The notes under the pieces were generated by a model. That model was not told where the DNA came from, searched no databases, and saw only the letters and a list, made by a program, of their open reading frames with translations. Below are positions 54,781 through 63,955 of a stretch of 64,000 bases of DNA, one piece after another. The first letter of the stretch is position 1, and each line of letters starts with the position of its first letter. Source of the stretch: Hyphomonas chukchiensis (GTDB taxonomy: Bacteria; Pseudomonadota; Alphaproteobacteria; Caulobacterales; Hyphomonadaceae); contig NZ_AWFG01000041.1 in assembly GCF_000682695.1 (NCBI RefSeq), positions 164,621 through 228,620 of the forward strand, read 5' to 3'. The translations under genes were made by a program, and so were the position numbers.

Positions 54781-56775
54781 ATGAAATACCTTTTTGCTGC
54801 AGTGGCGACGGCGCCACTTCTTGCCGGCATGGCGCACGCCCAGGCCGAAGACGAAGTTCGCATCGAACAACCCGTTATCGTGACCCTGCCGGGGCCCCAG
54901 CGCACGGCGGGGGAAATGGTCAGCAATGTTGCCGCACTGGACCGCAAGGCCCTGGTCGAGGACATGTCATCGACGCTGGGCGATACGCTGGACCGCCAGC
55001 CGGGCGTGGCGTCTACCTCGTTCGGGCAGGGGGCGAGCCGCCCCGTGCTGCGCGGACTTGGCGCCGAGCGCGTACAGGTACTGACGAACGGTATTGGCGT
55101 GATCGACGTATCGGCGGCGAGCCCTGACCACCAGGTGGCCGCGGACGGGATTGACGCGGTGAAGGTGGAGATCCTGCGCGGGCCGGCGGCGCTGGTCTAT
55201 GGCGGGCAGGCGATTGGCGGCGTGGTCAATGTGATCGACGGCCTGATCATGGAAGACCTGCCCAAGCGTCCCCTCGCGGGCGAGGCCTATGCGGCGAGCA
55301 ATAGCGTGAACGATGGCACCGAGGCGGGGGGACGCGTGCAGGGCGTGCTGGGGCCGCTTGTGGGCACCCTGACGGCCTCGACGCGCGACTTTGGCAATTA
55401 TGACATTCCTTCCCCGGCACAATCGGATCGCCTGCGCGCCGAAAATGGTGAACCCGCAGGACCTGACGGCGAGCTGCCAAACTCTTTCGTGCAAACCAAT
55501 TCCGTCGCCGGTGGGCTGTCCTGGGTAGGCGAGAAAGGCTTCCTTGGCGGCGCGGTGCGTCAGCAGTCTTCGCAGTACGGCCTGCCGCTGGAAGAGACGG
55601 CTTTTATCGACCTGAAACAGACGCGTTATGACATGCGCGGCGGCCTCAATGTGGATAATGGCTTTTTCACCGATATCACGGCGTCGGCCTCGGTTGCCGA
55701 TTATGAGCATACGGAGTTTGAGGCCCCCGGCGAACCGGGCACAATCTTCAAGACCGATGGCTTTGAGGGCCGGATCGAGGCGGGCCACGTCCTCGGTCCG
55801 CTTCAGGGCGAGTTCGGTATCCAGTATGCGGACAGTTCACTTGATGCGATTGGCGATGAGGCCTTTATCACGCCGACGGACACGAAGAGCGTCGGCGTCT
55901 TCCTCTATGAGAGTCATGACTTTGAGAGCGGCCTCGGCATCGAAGGCGGCCTGCGCGGAGAACAGGTCGATCTCGACAATGAAGGCGCAGGCAAGGTGAG
56001 CTTTGACCTCGTCAGCGGTTCCGCGGGTGTGCACAAGCACTGGGATTCCGGCTGGTTCCTTGGCACGCAGGTGTCGTGGGCCGAGCGGGCACCGAACCAG
56101 AGCGAACTGTTCGCAGACGGTCCGCACCTGGCGACAGAGCAATATGAAGTAGGCGATGCGACACTCGGCAAGGAACGCGGGCTGAACTTCGAAGGCACCG
56201 CGCGCTGGGAGAACGACGCGATGAGCTTCGGCGCGAACCTGTTCCTGACGGATTTCTCGGATTTCATCTATCTCGCTGCAACGGGCGCAGAACTGGATGA
56301 CCTGCCGGTCTTCGAATTCCGCCAGCAGGACGCCCAGTTCACGGGCGGCGAACTGTTTGCCAATTACCAGCTGCTGGATGGCCCGCTGACAGCGGACTGG
56401 AAGTTCGATGCCGGGCTCGATTTCGTGAAGGCGGAATTCGATGACGGATCGGACGTGCCCTATGTGCCGCCGGTGACGTTGAATGCCGGCGCTGAAGCCG
56501 ACTGGGGCGCACTGGCCCTTGGCGCGAAGCTGACCTGGGCGGGTGACCAGGATTCGCCGGGTGTCGGCCAATTGGCGACGGATGGCTATGTGACCGCTGA
56601 CCTGCATGCCGATCTCGACATTGCCCGTTACGGCTTTGGGCGGACCGGAACGAAACTCTTCCTTGAAGCGCGCAATGTGAGCGACGAGGAAGTGCGCATG
56701 GCAACTTCCGTGCTGAAGGACAGCGTGCCGCAGCCGGGCCGGAATATACGCGCAGGCATCCGCTACCTGTTCTAG
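54781..56775 (+). CDS. TonB-dependent outer-membrane receptor, ZnuD-like
   Basis: A 664-aa receptor with signal peptide (ending ...LAGMAHAQA, about residue 22), a TonB-box-like segment (EQPVIVTLPG), a plug domain (about 60-165, SRPVLRGLGAERVQVLTNGI and EILRGPAALVYGGQAIGGVV) and a 22-strand barrel ending in the required aromatic, RAGIRYLF. The plug closely resembles the ZnuD group of zinc importers. A Zur-like palindrome over the promoter supports a zinc role. ATG 54781 is preferred: the in-frame ATG at 54763 touches the palindrome and has no ribosome binding site. Confidence 0.88.
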   Translation: MKYLFAAVATAPLLAGMAHAQAEDEVRIEQPVIVTLPGPQRTAGEMVSNVAALDRKALVEDMSSTLGDTLDRQPGVASTSFGQGASRPVLRGLGAERVQVLTNGIGVIDVSAASPDHQVAADGIDAVKVEILRGPAALVYGGQAIGGVVNVIDGLIMEDLPKRPLAGEAYAASNSVNDGTEAGGRVQGVLGPLVGTLTASTRDFGNYDIPSPAQSDRLRAENGEPAGPDGELPNSFVQTNSVAGGLSWVGEKGFLGGAVRQQSSQYGLPLEETAFIDLKQTRYDMRGGLNVDNGFFTDITASASVADYEHTEFEAPGEPGTIFKTDGFEGRIEAGHVLGPLQGEFGIQYADSSLDAIGDEAFITPTDTKSVGVFLYESHDFESGLGIEGGLRGEQVDLDNEGAGKVSFDLVSGSAGVHKHWDSGWFLGTQVSWAERAPNQSELFADGPHLATEQYEVGDATLGKERGLNFEGTARWENDAMSFGANLFLTDFSDFIYLAATGAELDDLPVFEFRQQDAQFTGGELFANYQLLDGPLTADWKFDAGLDFVKAEFDDGSDVPYVPPVTLNAGAEADWGALALGAKLTWAGDQDSPGVGQLATDGYVTADLHADLDIARYGFGRTGTKLFLEARNVSDEEVRMATSVLKDSVPQPGRNIRAGIRYLF

Positions 56776-56781
56776 GGGCGG

Positions 56782-57114
56782 CTATTCGCAGCCAATGCCG
56801 TCATTGTCCCGGTCGAGGTGGGCGCCGTAACCCGGCTCTCCCCTCCGGACCGGGGCAGCGCCGGCGGCGCGGGCCTCGGTACAGTTGCGATAGGCGCCTG
56901 ACACGGTGGGGGTGCCGCGCAGGGCGTTCGGTGCGGCTGGCGTGGCCGGACGCGGTGTAGGGCGAGCGGGAGCCGGGGCTGAGGTACGATGGCAGTGATA
57001 ATCGCCGGTCTTGCGGTTGGTGTGGCAGCCCTCGGCGTTGAGCCCGCCGCCATGGGCGAAGGCGGCCAGGGGCCAGGCGACCGCCAGAATGAGGATGGCA
57101 AAGGCTTTACGCAT
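56782..57114 (-). CDS. Secreted excalibur-domain protein with His-rich N-terminal motif
   Basis: A 110-aa protein with a signal peptide (ending ...LAAFA, about residue 20), a His/Cys segment HGGGLNAEGCHTNRKTGDYH followed by CHR (YHYH-like motif found before excalibur domains), a Pro-rich linker, and a C-terminal excalibur domain. The latter runs NCTEARAAGAAPVRRGEPGY and ends HLDRDNDGIGCE with the Ca2+-type DxDxDGxxCE loop. It is probably periplasmic or surface-associated. It converges with the ZnuD-like receptor gene, six bases away, and a metal-binding link is possible. Confidence 0.85.
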   Translation of the reverse strand: MRKAFAILILAVAWPLAAFAHGGGLNAEGCHTNRKTGDYHCHRTSAPAPARPTPRPATPAAPNALRGTPTVSGAYRNCTEARAAGAAPVRRGEPGYGAHLDRDNDGIGCE

Positions 57115-57202
57115 GAAGTCAGGTCTCCAGCCCTCAAGCATGGACCTGTCTGGTTAAACGGCCTCTATTTAAACCCGGCCACTTTGCGCGAAACTGAGCC
57201 GA

Positions 57203-57997
57203 TCAGACGGCGACAGGCGCCTTGATGTGGGCGTGGGGCGTGTAGTTCTCGACCTTGAAGTCCTCATATTCCCAGCCGAACAGGTCGGTCTTGTCCGGAT
57301 TGAGCGTAATCGAGGGGAGAGGGCGCGGCTCGCGGCTGAGCTGCAGTTTCGCCTGCTCGACATGGTTGAGATAGAGGTGGGCGTCGCCGAACGTGTGCAC
57401 GAATTCGCCGGCCTCAAGCCCGGTTGCCCGGGCCATCATGAGGGTTAACAGCGCATAGGATGCAATGTTAAACGGCACGCCGAGGAAAATGTCGGCCGAA
57501 CGCTGGTAAAGCTGGCAGTTCAGCTTGCCGTCCATGACATTGAACTGGAACAGGCAATGGCACGGCGGCAGGGCCATTTCGTTCACATCAGCCGGGTTCC
57601 AGGCAGATACGATCAGGCGGCGCGAGTTCGGATTGGTGCGGATTTCGTCGAGCACCCACTGGATCTGGTCGATCACGCGGCCATCCGGCGCGGCCCAGCT
57701 GCGCCACTGCTTGCCATAGACAGGGCCGAGGTCGCCATTGGCGTCTGCCCAGTCGTCCCAGATGGAAACGCCGTTATCTTTCAAGTACTTGATGTTCGTG
57801 TCGCCCTTCAGGAACCAGAGCAATTCCACGATGATCGATCGCAGGTGAAGCTTCTTTGTGGTGACCATCGGGAAGCCGTCTGCGAGATCAAAGCGCATCT
57901 GGCGGCCGAACACGGCGCGCGTGCCGGTGCCTGTCCGGTCAGCCCGCTCGAAGCCGTTCTCCAGAATGTCTGACAACAGGTCGAGATACTGTTTCAT
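57203..57997 (-). CDS. thyA: Thymidylate synthase
   Basis: Converts dUMP and methylene-tetrahydrofolate to dTMP and dihydrofolate. The 264 aa match E. coli ThyA in length: [19 protein letters not shown], the catalytic-Cys motif PPCHCLFQF (about 144-152), the [20 protein letters not shown] motif and the closing APVAV. The start is ATG 57997 (MKQYLDLL); longer frames run into the divergent tadG promoter region. folA nearby regenerates the folate. Confidence 0.97.
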   Translation of the reverse strand: MKQYLDLLSDILENGFERADRTGTGTRAVFGRQMRFDLADGFPMVTTKKLHLRSIIVELLWFLKGDTNIKYLKDNGVSIWDDWADANGDLGPVYGKQWRSWAAPDGRVIDQIQWVLDEIRTNPNSRRLIVSAWNPADVNEMALPPCHCLFQFNVMDGKLNCQLYQRSADIFLGVPFNIASYALLTLMMARATGLEAGEFVHTFGDAHLYLNHVEQAKLQLSREPRPLPSITLNPDKTDLFGWEYEDFKVENYTPHAHIKAPVAV

Positions 57998-58150
57998 GCG
58001 GGCCTCGCGTGCGATTCGTTGGTTAAAAGTCTTAACACAAACTTGCTTCGGGTGACCAACATTAGGGCGTCCAGAGAACCAAATTGAATGAATATTATGA
58101 AATATAGGGTCTTGTATCTGAGACGAAACCAGGACGGGGGAGATACGACA

Positions 58151-59527
58151 GTGAAAACAGGATATTTTAATCGCCTGATCAGTCATTGGCGCGCCGAGAC
58201 ACGCGGCAATATCGCGATTATTTTCGCCCTGTCCATCATTCCGATCCTTTCCATCGTCGGCGTTGCAATCGACACGCAGATGACGATGACGCAGAAGAAC
58301 AAGGTTCAGGCCGTTATCGACAATGCCGTGATTTACGGCTCGCGTTCGATGCAGTCGGGCAAGTCCCGCGCCGAGGTGACAAAGGAAGTGAACACCTATG
58401 TCGCCGCGCTGCTGAAACAGCAGGACGGTAATCTGTCCTGTACAGGTGTGGCGATCGAGTATGTTGAGGGCAAGCAGGACATCAACGCCACAATCCTCTG
58501 CTCCCAGCCAACGACGCTCTCGAACCTGTTTGGCCAGACCAAGATGGACTTCCGGGTCCGTTCCGGTTCGACCTACGGTATCGGCAAGCTGGAAGTGGCC
58601 TTTGTCTTCGACGTGTCGGGCTCAATGCGCAACAATGGCAAGATGTCGGACCTCAAGATCGCCGCACGCGATGCTGTCGACACGTTGATGCCGGCCGATT
58701 CCAACCTAGCGAACCCTGATGATGTGCGTATTGCCATGACCACCTATGACACGATGGTCAATGCGGGCAGCTATTTCACGGCCGTCACGGGAAAGAACAA
58801 GAAACGCACGGAATCCGTGACAACCCTTCAATGGCAGCAAGTGTGCGTAGACTTCTACAGAAGTGGAAAATGCAAGAATAATGGCTATGAATGGCAGCAG
58901 GTGGAGGTGACGGATTCCGTCTCTGTCAACAATACCTGCGTTCAAGAACGTGTGGGTGCGCAGGCCTTCACGGATGCTGCTCCTGGCAAAAATGCGTGGC
59001 TGGAATCAGGTGGCGCAGAATATGACTACTGGGGTAGGTTGGTCGCGCGTAGTTGCAACAGCATTGGCCCGTTGCCGCTCACCAATAACAAGAATGCCCT
59101 GACTGGCTATATCAACAATCTGGACGATTATGGCTCAACAGCAGGCCATATGGGGGTGGCATGGGGCTGGTACCTGCTCGCCCCGACCTGGAGTTCCGTC
59201 TGGCCGGTGGCGTCAAAGCCGCTGCCCTATGATGAGCCGGACGCCGCCAAGGCCATGATAATGATGACCGACGGTGAGTTCAACGAGGCCTTTGCACCAG
59301 GTCAGGGCAACTCTTTCGACCAGGCGAAGAAACAATGCGACGCGGTCAAGGAAAAGGGCATCGTGATCTACACGGTGGCATTCCAGGCGCCGAAGGCCGG
59401 CAAGGATATCCTGAGCTATTGTGCGAGCTCGGCCAATTTCGCGTTCACGCCGGATAATGGCCAGGAATTGCAGGACGCCTACAAGATGATCGCCCAGTCG
59501 ATTTCCGACCTGCGCATCACCTACTAG
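58151..59527 (+). CDS. TadG-like pilus/envelope protein with vWA domain (copy 1)
   Basis: A 458-aa protein of the TadE/TadG type. The N-terminal basic segment and Tad-like membrane helix ([20 protein letters not shown] then [19 protein letters not shown]) are followed by an extracellular vWA domain with MIDAS residues DVSGSM (about 153-158), MTTYD and [11 protein letters not shown], so metal binding looks intact. A Cys-containing insert ([33 protein letters not shown]) is shared with the next two genes. GTG 58151 has GGGGGAG nine bases upstream; an in-frame ATG at 58088 is possible. Confidence 0.88.
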   Translation: MKTGYFNRLISHWRAETRGNIAIIFALSIIPILSIVGVAIDTQMTMTQKNKVQAVIDNAVIYGSRSMQSGKSRAEVTKEVNTYVAALLKQQDGNLSCTGVAIEYVEGKQDINATILCSQPTTLSNLFGQTKMDFRVRSGSTYGIGKLEVAFVFDVSGSMRNNGKMSDLKIAARDAVDTLMPADSNLANPDDVRIAMTTYDTMVNAGSYFTAVTGKNKKRTESVTTLQWQQVCVDFYRSGKCKNNGYEWQQVEVTDSVSVNNTCVQERVGAQAFTDAAPGKNAWLESGGAEYDYWGRLVARSCNSIGPLPLTNNKNALTGYINNLDDYGSTAGHMGVAWGWYLLAPTWSSVWPVASKPLPYDEPDAAKAMIMMTDGEFNEAFAPGQGNSFDQAKKQCDAVKEKGIVIYTVAFQAPKAGKDILSYCASSANFAFTPDNGQELQDAYKMIAQSISDLRITY

Positions 59528-59546
59528 CGGTCAGCCTGATTCACAT

Positions 59547-59592
59547 CGAGAGGTCACAGGGCTGGTTAACGCCGCCTTGCGCGGACCTCTCG
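59547..59592 (+). repeat. Inverted repeat between TadG-like copies 1 and 2
   Basis: CGAGAGGTC (59547-59555) and GACCTCTCG (59584-59592) form a perfect 9-bp stem with a 28-base loop, 19 bases after the stop of copy 1. The following AAAAGGCCTTCTTTCC is not a clean U-tract, so it may be a weak terminator, an mRNA-stabilising hairpin, or a processing site. Confidence 0.6.
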
Positions 59593-59660
59593 AAAAGGCC
59601 TTCTTTCCCTAACACGCCGAAAATCAATATCAGTCATAATGACAGGTGGGAGCAGTCAGA

Positions 59661-61223
59661 ATGGCTGTGGATGAGGCGCTAATCATGTCGATCAATTCAG
59701 AACGTCAACCGGATAGTTTTGTGCGCGACGCGCGCGGCAATGTGGCCATTATCGCGGCCTTGACGATCATCCCGATCCTCTGCGTCGCCGGCATCGCCAT
59801 CGATGTGCAGATGACGATTACGCAAAAGAACAAGATCCAGGCCGTTATCGACAGTGCCGTTATTGCGGGCTCCAAGGCCATGCAGGCCGGACAGTCGGAA
59901 GACGAAATCCGTCTCATGGTGAAAAACTATGTCGCCGCACTTGTGAACGTGCAGGATAATGGTCTGACCTGTGGTACGCCGGAGCTGGTCTTTACCGAAG
60001 GCACGGAGGATATCGACGCCGGGATCGACTGCTCGCAGAAGACGACGCTGTCGCAGCTGATGCATCGCGACACGCTGGATTTCCACGTTTCCTCCAGCAC
60101 GACCTATGGCGTTGGCAATGTCGACGTCGCGTTCATTTTCGATGTGTCTGGCTCGATGAACTCGAACAACCGGCTGGAAAATCTGAAGGCTTCCGCGAAG
60201 ACGGCTTTTGATGAACTGCTGCCGGATGACCGGGAACTGGATGGTACGGTTCGCATTGCGCTGACGACATACAATTCCAATGTGAATGCCGGGGATTATT
60301 TCGATAAGGTGACGCGCAAGATTACGCTGGGCACGGATTCGTCCTCAGGTTCCAGTTCGGCAAAGTCCCGCTATGATGCCTATAACAACCGTGTCCTGAT
60401 CGATCAGGCTACAGGCAAGCGCTTTTTCTACTACGAGCAAGCAACTTGCAGCAACTATTGTGGCTACACCAGCAGTTGGACAATCACACCCAAGCGCCGG
60501 TGGTTCGAAACCAATATTGGTGACAATACATGTGTCTCTGAGCGTGTGGGTGTGAACGCATTCACCGATGCGGCCGGCGGGACAGGCGCTGACAATTCCA
60601 TGATTGCGGGCAATCCGCAGTGGAACTGGAATGCGAGTGTGAACAGTAAAAGTAACGGCTCCTATGAAGTGGAGTATGGCGGCGCCAACTCGTCCAGTGG
60701 CGCGTTCAATCCGACCCCTGCGCAATGCCAGGACTCGTCGCCCCTGCCGCTGACGGAAAACAAGGCGAAACTCAAGGAATATGTTGATGCCCTCCATGCG
60801 GGCGGCGGCACCGCTGGCCACCTCGGCATTGCCTGGGGCTGGTACCTGATTTCCCCAAGCTGGAATTCGATCTGGCCAACGGCCTCACACCCGTGGTCAT
60901 GGGAAGAGCCTGATACGGCAAAGGCCATCATCCTGATGACGGATGGTGAGTTCAACCAGACACACCCTTCCATCAGCAAGAGCTCGATCGAGCTGGCCAT
61001 GGAATTCTGCGATGCGATGAAGGAAGAGCCCTACAAAGTGCAGATCTATACTGTCGGGTTTCAGGTGCCGAGCAGCGCGGCCAAGACGCCAAGCGGGGCA
61101 ACCATCCTGGACTATTGCGCGACCGATGCAGGCCACTCCTTCACGCCCAATAATGGCGAAGAGCTGACGGATGCCTACAGGGCCATCGCCCAATCGATTT
61201 CGGACCTGCGCATCACACGCTAG
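59661..61223 (+). CDS. TadG-like pilus/envelope protein with vWA domain (copy 2)
   Basis: A 520-aa paralogue of the flanking genes. The Tad-like helix region reads ARGNVAIIAALTIIPILCVA then GIAIDVQMTITQKNKIQAVI; the vWA domain has DVSGSM (about 159-164), ALTTYNSNVNAGDYF and ILMTDGEFNQTH. The insert is longer than in copy 1 and includes RFFYYEQATCSNYCG and a Ser/Asn-rich run. The end SISDLRITR matches copy 1. ATG 59661 has GTGGGAG upstream; GTG 59646 and ATG 59685 are also in frame. Such proteins are thought to sit at the inner membrane with the bulk outside. Confidence 0.88.
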   Translation: MAVDEALIMSINSERQPDSFVRDARGNVAIIAALTIIPILCVAGIAIDVQMTITQKNKIQAVIDSAVIAGSKAMQAGQSEDEIRLMVKNYVAALVNVQDNGLTCGTPELVFTEGTEDIDAGIDCSQKTTLSQLMHRDTLDFHVSSSTTYGVGNVDVAFIFDVSGSMNSNNRLENLKASAKTAFDELLPDDRELDGTVRIALTTYNSNVNAGDYFDKVTRKITLGTDSSSGSSSAKSRYDAYNNRVLIDQATGKRFFYYEQATCSNYCGYTSSWTITPKRRWFETNIGDNTCVSERVGVNAFTDAAGGTGADNSMIAGNPQWNWNASVNSKSNGSYEVEYGGANSSSGAFNPTPAQCQDSSPLPLTENKAKLKEYVDALHAGGGTAGHLGIAWGWYLISPSWNSIWPTASHPWSWEEPDTAKAIILMTDGEFNQTHPSISKSSIELAMEFCDAMKEEPYKVQIYTVGFQVPSSAAKTPSGATILDYCATDAGHSFTPNNGEELTDAYRAIAQSISDLRITR

Positions 61224-61264
61224 CCAGCCGCACAGGCGTGCGATCCATACAGGGGGCGCCGACC

Positions 61265-62773
61265 ATGACAGCCAGATTATTCAAGCAATGGGGCGCGTCG
61301 CGCCGGGGGAATGTGGCCATCATGGCGGCGATGTTCATTCCAGCCGTCCTGGCGGTGGGCGGCATTGCCGTGGATTTCCAGTATACGGTACGCCAGAAGA
61401 GCAAGGTCCAGTATGCCCTCGACTCCGCCGTACTGGCGGGCGCCCTGTCGCGTCAGGCCGGGAAAAGCGAAGAAGCCGTGGCGGCCGACGTGCGCGCCTA
61501 TGCGGAGGCCTTGATCGGCCGACAGGGGGGGCGGATTTCATGCGTGCCTGTCAATGTCACTTTCAATCCGGACAATGAGGACATCACCGGCGCGATCCGG
61601 TGCGATCAGCCGACTTTCATTTCAAACCTTATCGGCTTCGAGAAAATGACCTTTCCGGCCTCGTCGACTTCGACCTATGCGATTGGCAATGCCGATGTGG
61701 CCTTCGTGTTCGACGTGTCGGGTTCTATGAACAGCTACAATCGGCTGAGCCTGCTCAAGTCTGCTGCTGAAGTGGCATTTGACGAATTGTTGCCCGATGA
61801 AAAGCCCCGCAACGGGAAAGTGAGGCTGGCCATTGCGACTTATAACAATGCGGTCAATGCTGGCGACTATCTGAACGCGGTGACAAGGGCGCAGACGCTG
61901 TCGGCGGATGCCAGCAACGCGGCGGCACGTAGTGCCTATGACACCTATAATGGTGCCCGCATGATCGATGCTGCGACCGGCAAACGATTTTTCTACTATG
62001 AGCGCGAACAGTGCCCGGACGGAAATTGCAATGGCAACTGGGACGCGGCACGTCGGGCGTACGAAGATGCCTCCATCGCCGACACATGCGTCTATGAGCG
62101 GACCGGCGGTGATGCAGCAACGGATGCGGCGCCCGGTTCCGGCAAATGGATCGGAGCGGGCAATCCGCGCTGGAACTGGTGGGCCGGCAATTCCAACAAG
62201 CGGGACGGCCAGTCGCGGATCGAGGATCAGGCGGGCAACTCGTCGCGCGGTGCCTATGACATGAGCTTTGCCGATTGTCGGGCTTCCGGTCCTGTTCCGC
62301 TGACGGAGGACAAGGCCGCCCTGAAGGCGCATGTGCAGTCGCTCACGGCCAATGGCGGCACCGCCGGCCATATCGGCCTTGCCTGGGGCTGGTACCTGGT
62401 CTCGCCGAAATGGGATTCAATTTGGCCTGAGGCGTCCAAGCCGCTCGACTATGACACCAAGCACAACATGAAAGCCGTCATCCTGATGACTGACGGTGAC
62501 TTCAATTCCTATCATCCGACGGCCACCAAGAACTCGTTCCGCCAGGCGCAGGACCTGTGCGACCAGATGAAGGCAGAGCCAGCCAAGATAGAGGTCTATA
62601 CGGTCGGCTTCCAGGTGCCGAGCAATGTGCAGAAGACGGGGGATGGCCGCACCATTCTCGAATATTGCGCCACCAGCCCGGCCTATGCCTTCAATGCGTC
62701 AAATGGCGAGGAACTGGCCGCCGCCTATCGCTCCATCGCGCAGTCGATTTCGGAACTGCGCATCAAGCAGTAG
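61265..62773 (+). CDS. TadG-like pilus/envelope protein with vWA domain (copy 3)
   Basis: A 502-aa third paralogue, 41 bases after copy 2. The N-terminus RRGNVAIMAAMFIPAVLAVG then GIAVDFQYTVRQKSKVQYAL carries the Tad-like helix; the MIDAS set is DVSGSM (about 151-156), AIATYNNAVNAGDYL and ILMTDGDFNSYH. It shares RFFYYEREQC, YERTGGDAATDAAPGSG and the SISELRIKQ end with the other copies. AGGGGG precedes ATG 61265; GTG 61238 is an alternative. The stop overlaps the convergent MarR-GNAT gene by 11 bp. Confidence 0.88.
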   Translation: MTARLFKQWGASRRGNVAIMAAMFIPAVLAVGGIAVDFQYTVRQKSKVQYALDSAVLAGALSRQAGKSEEAVAADVRAYAEALIGRQGGRISCVPVNVTFNPDNEDITGAIRCDQPTFISNLIGFEKMTFPASSTSTYAIGNADVAFVFDVSGSMNSYNRLSLLKSAAEVAFDELLPDEKPRNGKVRLAIATYNNAVNAGDYLNAVTRAQTLSADASNAAARSAYDTYNGARMIDAATGKRFFYYEREQCPDGNCNGNWDAARRAYEDASIADTCVYERTGGDAATDAAPGSGKWIGAGNPRWNWWAGNSNKRDGQSRIEDQAGNSSRGAYDMSFADCRASGPVPLTEDKAALKAHVQSLTANGGTAGHIGLAWGWYLVSPKWDSIWPEASKPLDYDTKHNMKAVILMTDGDFNSYHPTATKNSFRQAQDLCDQMKAEPAKIEVYTVGFQVPSNVQKTGDGRTILEYCATSPAYAFNASNGEELAAAYRSIAQSISELRIKQ

Positions 62774-63719
62774 GCGCGTCGAGCGGATAGGACATGGCCA
62801 CATCGCACCGGTCATAGCGCTGGCCATATGTGGCGAGCATTCCGGCGTCATGTTCGAAGCCAAGCTTTTCGTAGAGGTGGATGGCCGCGGCGCACTTGCG
62901 GTTGGTAAGCAGGTAGAGGCTGTTCATCTCCATGGTGCGCGCCCGTTCCAGGGCCTTTGCGAGCAGGAACTCGCCTGACTTGCGGCCGCGGGCCGATTTC
63001 AGGACGCCCATTTTCGTCAGTTCGAAATGACCGTCCTTGACCGGCATCAGCGCACAGGTGCCCACAATGCCGAGGCCGCCGGTGGACACGAAAAGGATCG
63101 TGCCGCCCTTGTCGATGATCAGCTCCTTCGGGTTGGACAGGATGGCGATGTCATTCGGCTCGAGCGTGAACATGTCCGAAATCCACTCGGCATTGATGTC
63201 GTAGAAGGCGCCCGCGAGGTCGTCTGAATATTCGATAAGAGCGTGTCCGGACGTCGCGCGCTCAGACAGGGACTTGGCGTCGAGCGCGGCTTCGATTCGG
63301 GTGATCTGGTCGAGCAGGCTGGCATCGGGGCCAGCGGCCATTTCTGCGGCCGCCCGGGCGACATGGGGCCAGACATCGCGCTTCATGCGGGCGACGGCGG
63401 CTGTCCCGGCCTCGGTCAGGGAAATCGTTTTCTGGCGGCGGTCTGTCTCGGAAACCGTGGTTTCGGCGAGGCCCATATCGACAAGGCCAACCAGGCTTCT
63501 TGTGACGGCTGGCTGGCTGACCCCCAGAGCGCTGACGGCCTCAGTGACGGTTAACGGCCCATAGCGATCAAGCGCGGCGAGCAGGGGAAAATGGCTTGGC
63601 TGGGTAATGAAGCAGTTCTGCTCGAAAATCTGGGTAGCCTCGGCCTGCAGGCGTTCAGCGAGCCGTTTCAGGCGGCTGCCCAAAGCGAGATAACCGAGGT
63701 CCTGCAATATGTCTGGCAT
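62763..63719 (-). CDS. MarR-type regulator fused to GNAT acetyltransferase domain
   Basis: A 318-aa two-domain protein. Residues about 1-150 form a MarR winged helix (YGPLTVTEAVSALGVSQPAV then TRSLVGLVDMGLAETTVSET as the DNA-binding part). Residues about 170-315 form a GNAT acetyltransferase with KMGVLKSARGRKSGEFLLAK as the acetyl-CoA loop (RGRKSG, a variant of Q/R-x-x-G-x-G/A) and LLTNRKCAAAIHLYEKLGFE. ATG 63719 is the only start outside the operator palindrome; an in-frame ATG at 63740 lies inside it. Target acetylation substrate is unknown. Confidence 0.92.
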   Translation of the reverse strand: MPDILQDLGYLALGSRLKRLAERLQAEATQIFEQNCFITQPSHFPLLAALDRYGPLTVTEAVSALGVSQPAVTRSLVGLVDMGLAETTVSETDRRQKTISLTEAGTAAVARMKRDVWPHVARAAAEMAAGPDASLLDQITRIEAALDAKSLSERATSGHALIEYSDDLAGAFYDINAEWISDMFTLEPNDIAILSNPKELIIDKGGTILFVSTGGLGIVGTCALMPVKDGHFELTKMGVLKSARGRKSGEFLLAKALERARTMEMNSLYLLTNRKCAAAIHLYEKLGFEHDAGMLATYGQRYDRCDVAMSYPLDAPTA

Positions 63720-63731
63720 TGTTGTCTCCGC

Positions 63732-63755
63732 ACTATACATAACATGTTATGTATA
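63732..63755. promoter_or_regulatory. Perfect 24-bp palindrome, operator of the MarR-GNAT gene
   Basis: The sequence CTATACATAACA followed directly by its exact reverse complement lies 12 bases before the MarR-GNAT start, on the same stretch as its promoter. MarR dimers bind such palindromes, so negative autoregulation is the simple reading. Confidence 0.8.
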
Positions 63756-63844
63756 GGTGGCGGCCTGTCAATATGCCTGAGAGCAAATTCAGACGTTTGG
63801 CGCAAAGGCCTTTCATCCGGGCGACAGGTGACCTATATAAATAT

Positions 63845-63920
63845 TGTCTTCGGACTATGGCGATAAACGCGCGTGTAATAAGCGGTTCGGACCCGGGGGC
63901 GGTACCCGGCGACTCCACCA
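63845..63920 (+). ncRNA. ssrA: tmRNA acceptor piece (circularly permuted ssrA)
   Basis: The stretch ends in CGACTCCACCA with the CCA tail at 63918-63920, and contains a T-arm-like stem CCGGG/CCCGG around GGCGGTA. Its last bases before CCA (CGACTCC) pair with GGGGTCG at 63956-63962, rebuilding the tRNA-like acceptor stem. This order, acceptor piece first, is the circularly permuted two-piece tmRNA of alphaproteobacteria. The 5' boundary of the piece is approximate. Confidence 0.9.
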
Positions 63921-63955
63921 CAAGCAGGCTCAGGCATACTTCGCCTGTTTCTGAC

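Noticed and set aside
58021..58042. CtrA-like TTAAAAGTCTTAA between thyA and the first TadG-like gene
   Set aside because: The half-sites are five bases apart instead of seven, so it does not match the consensus.
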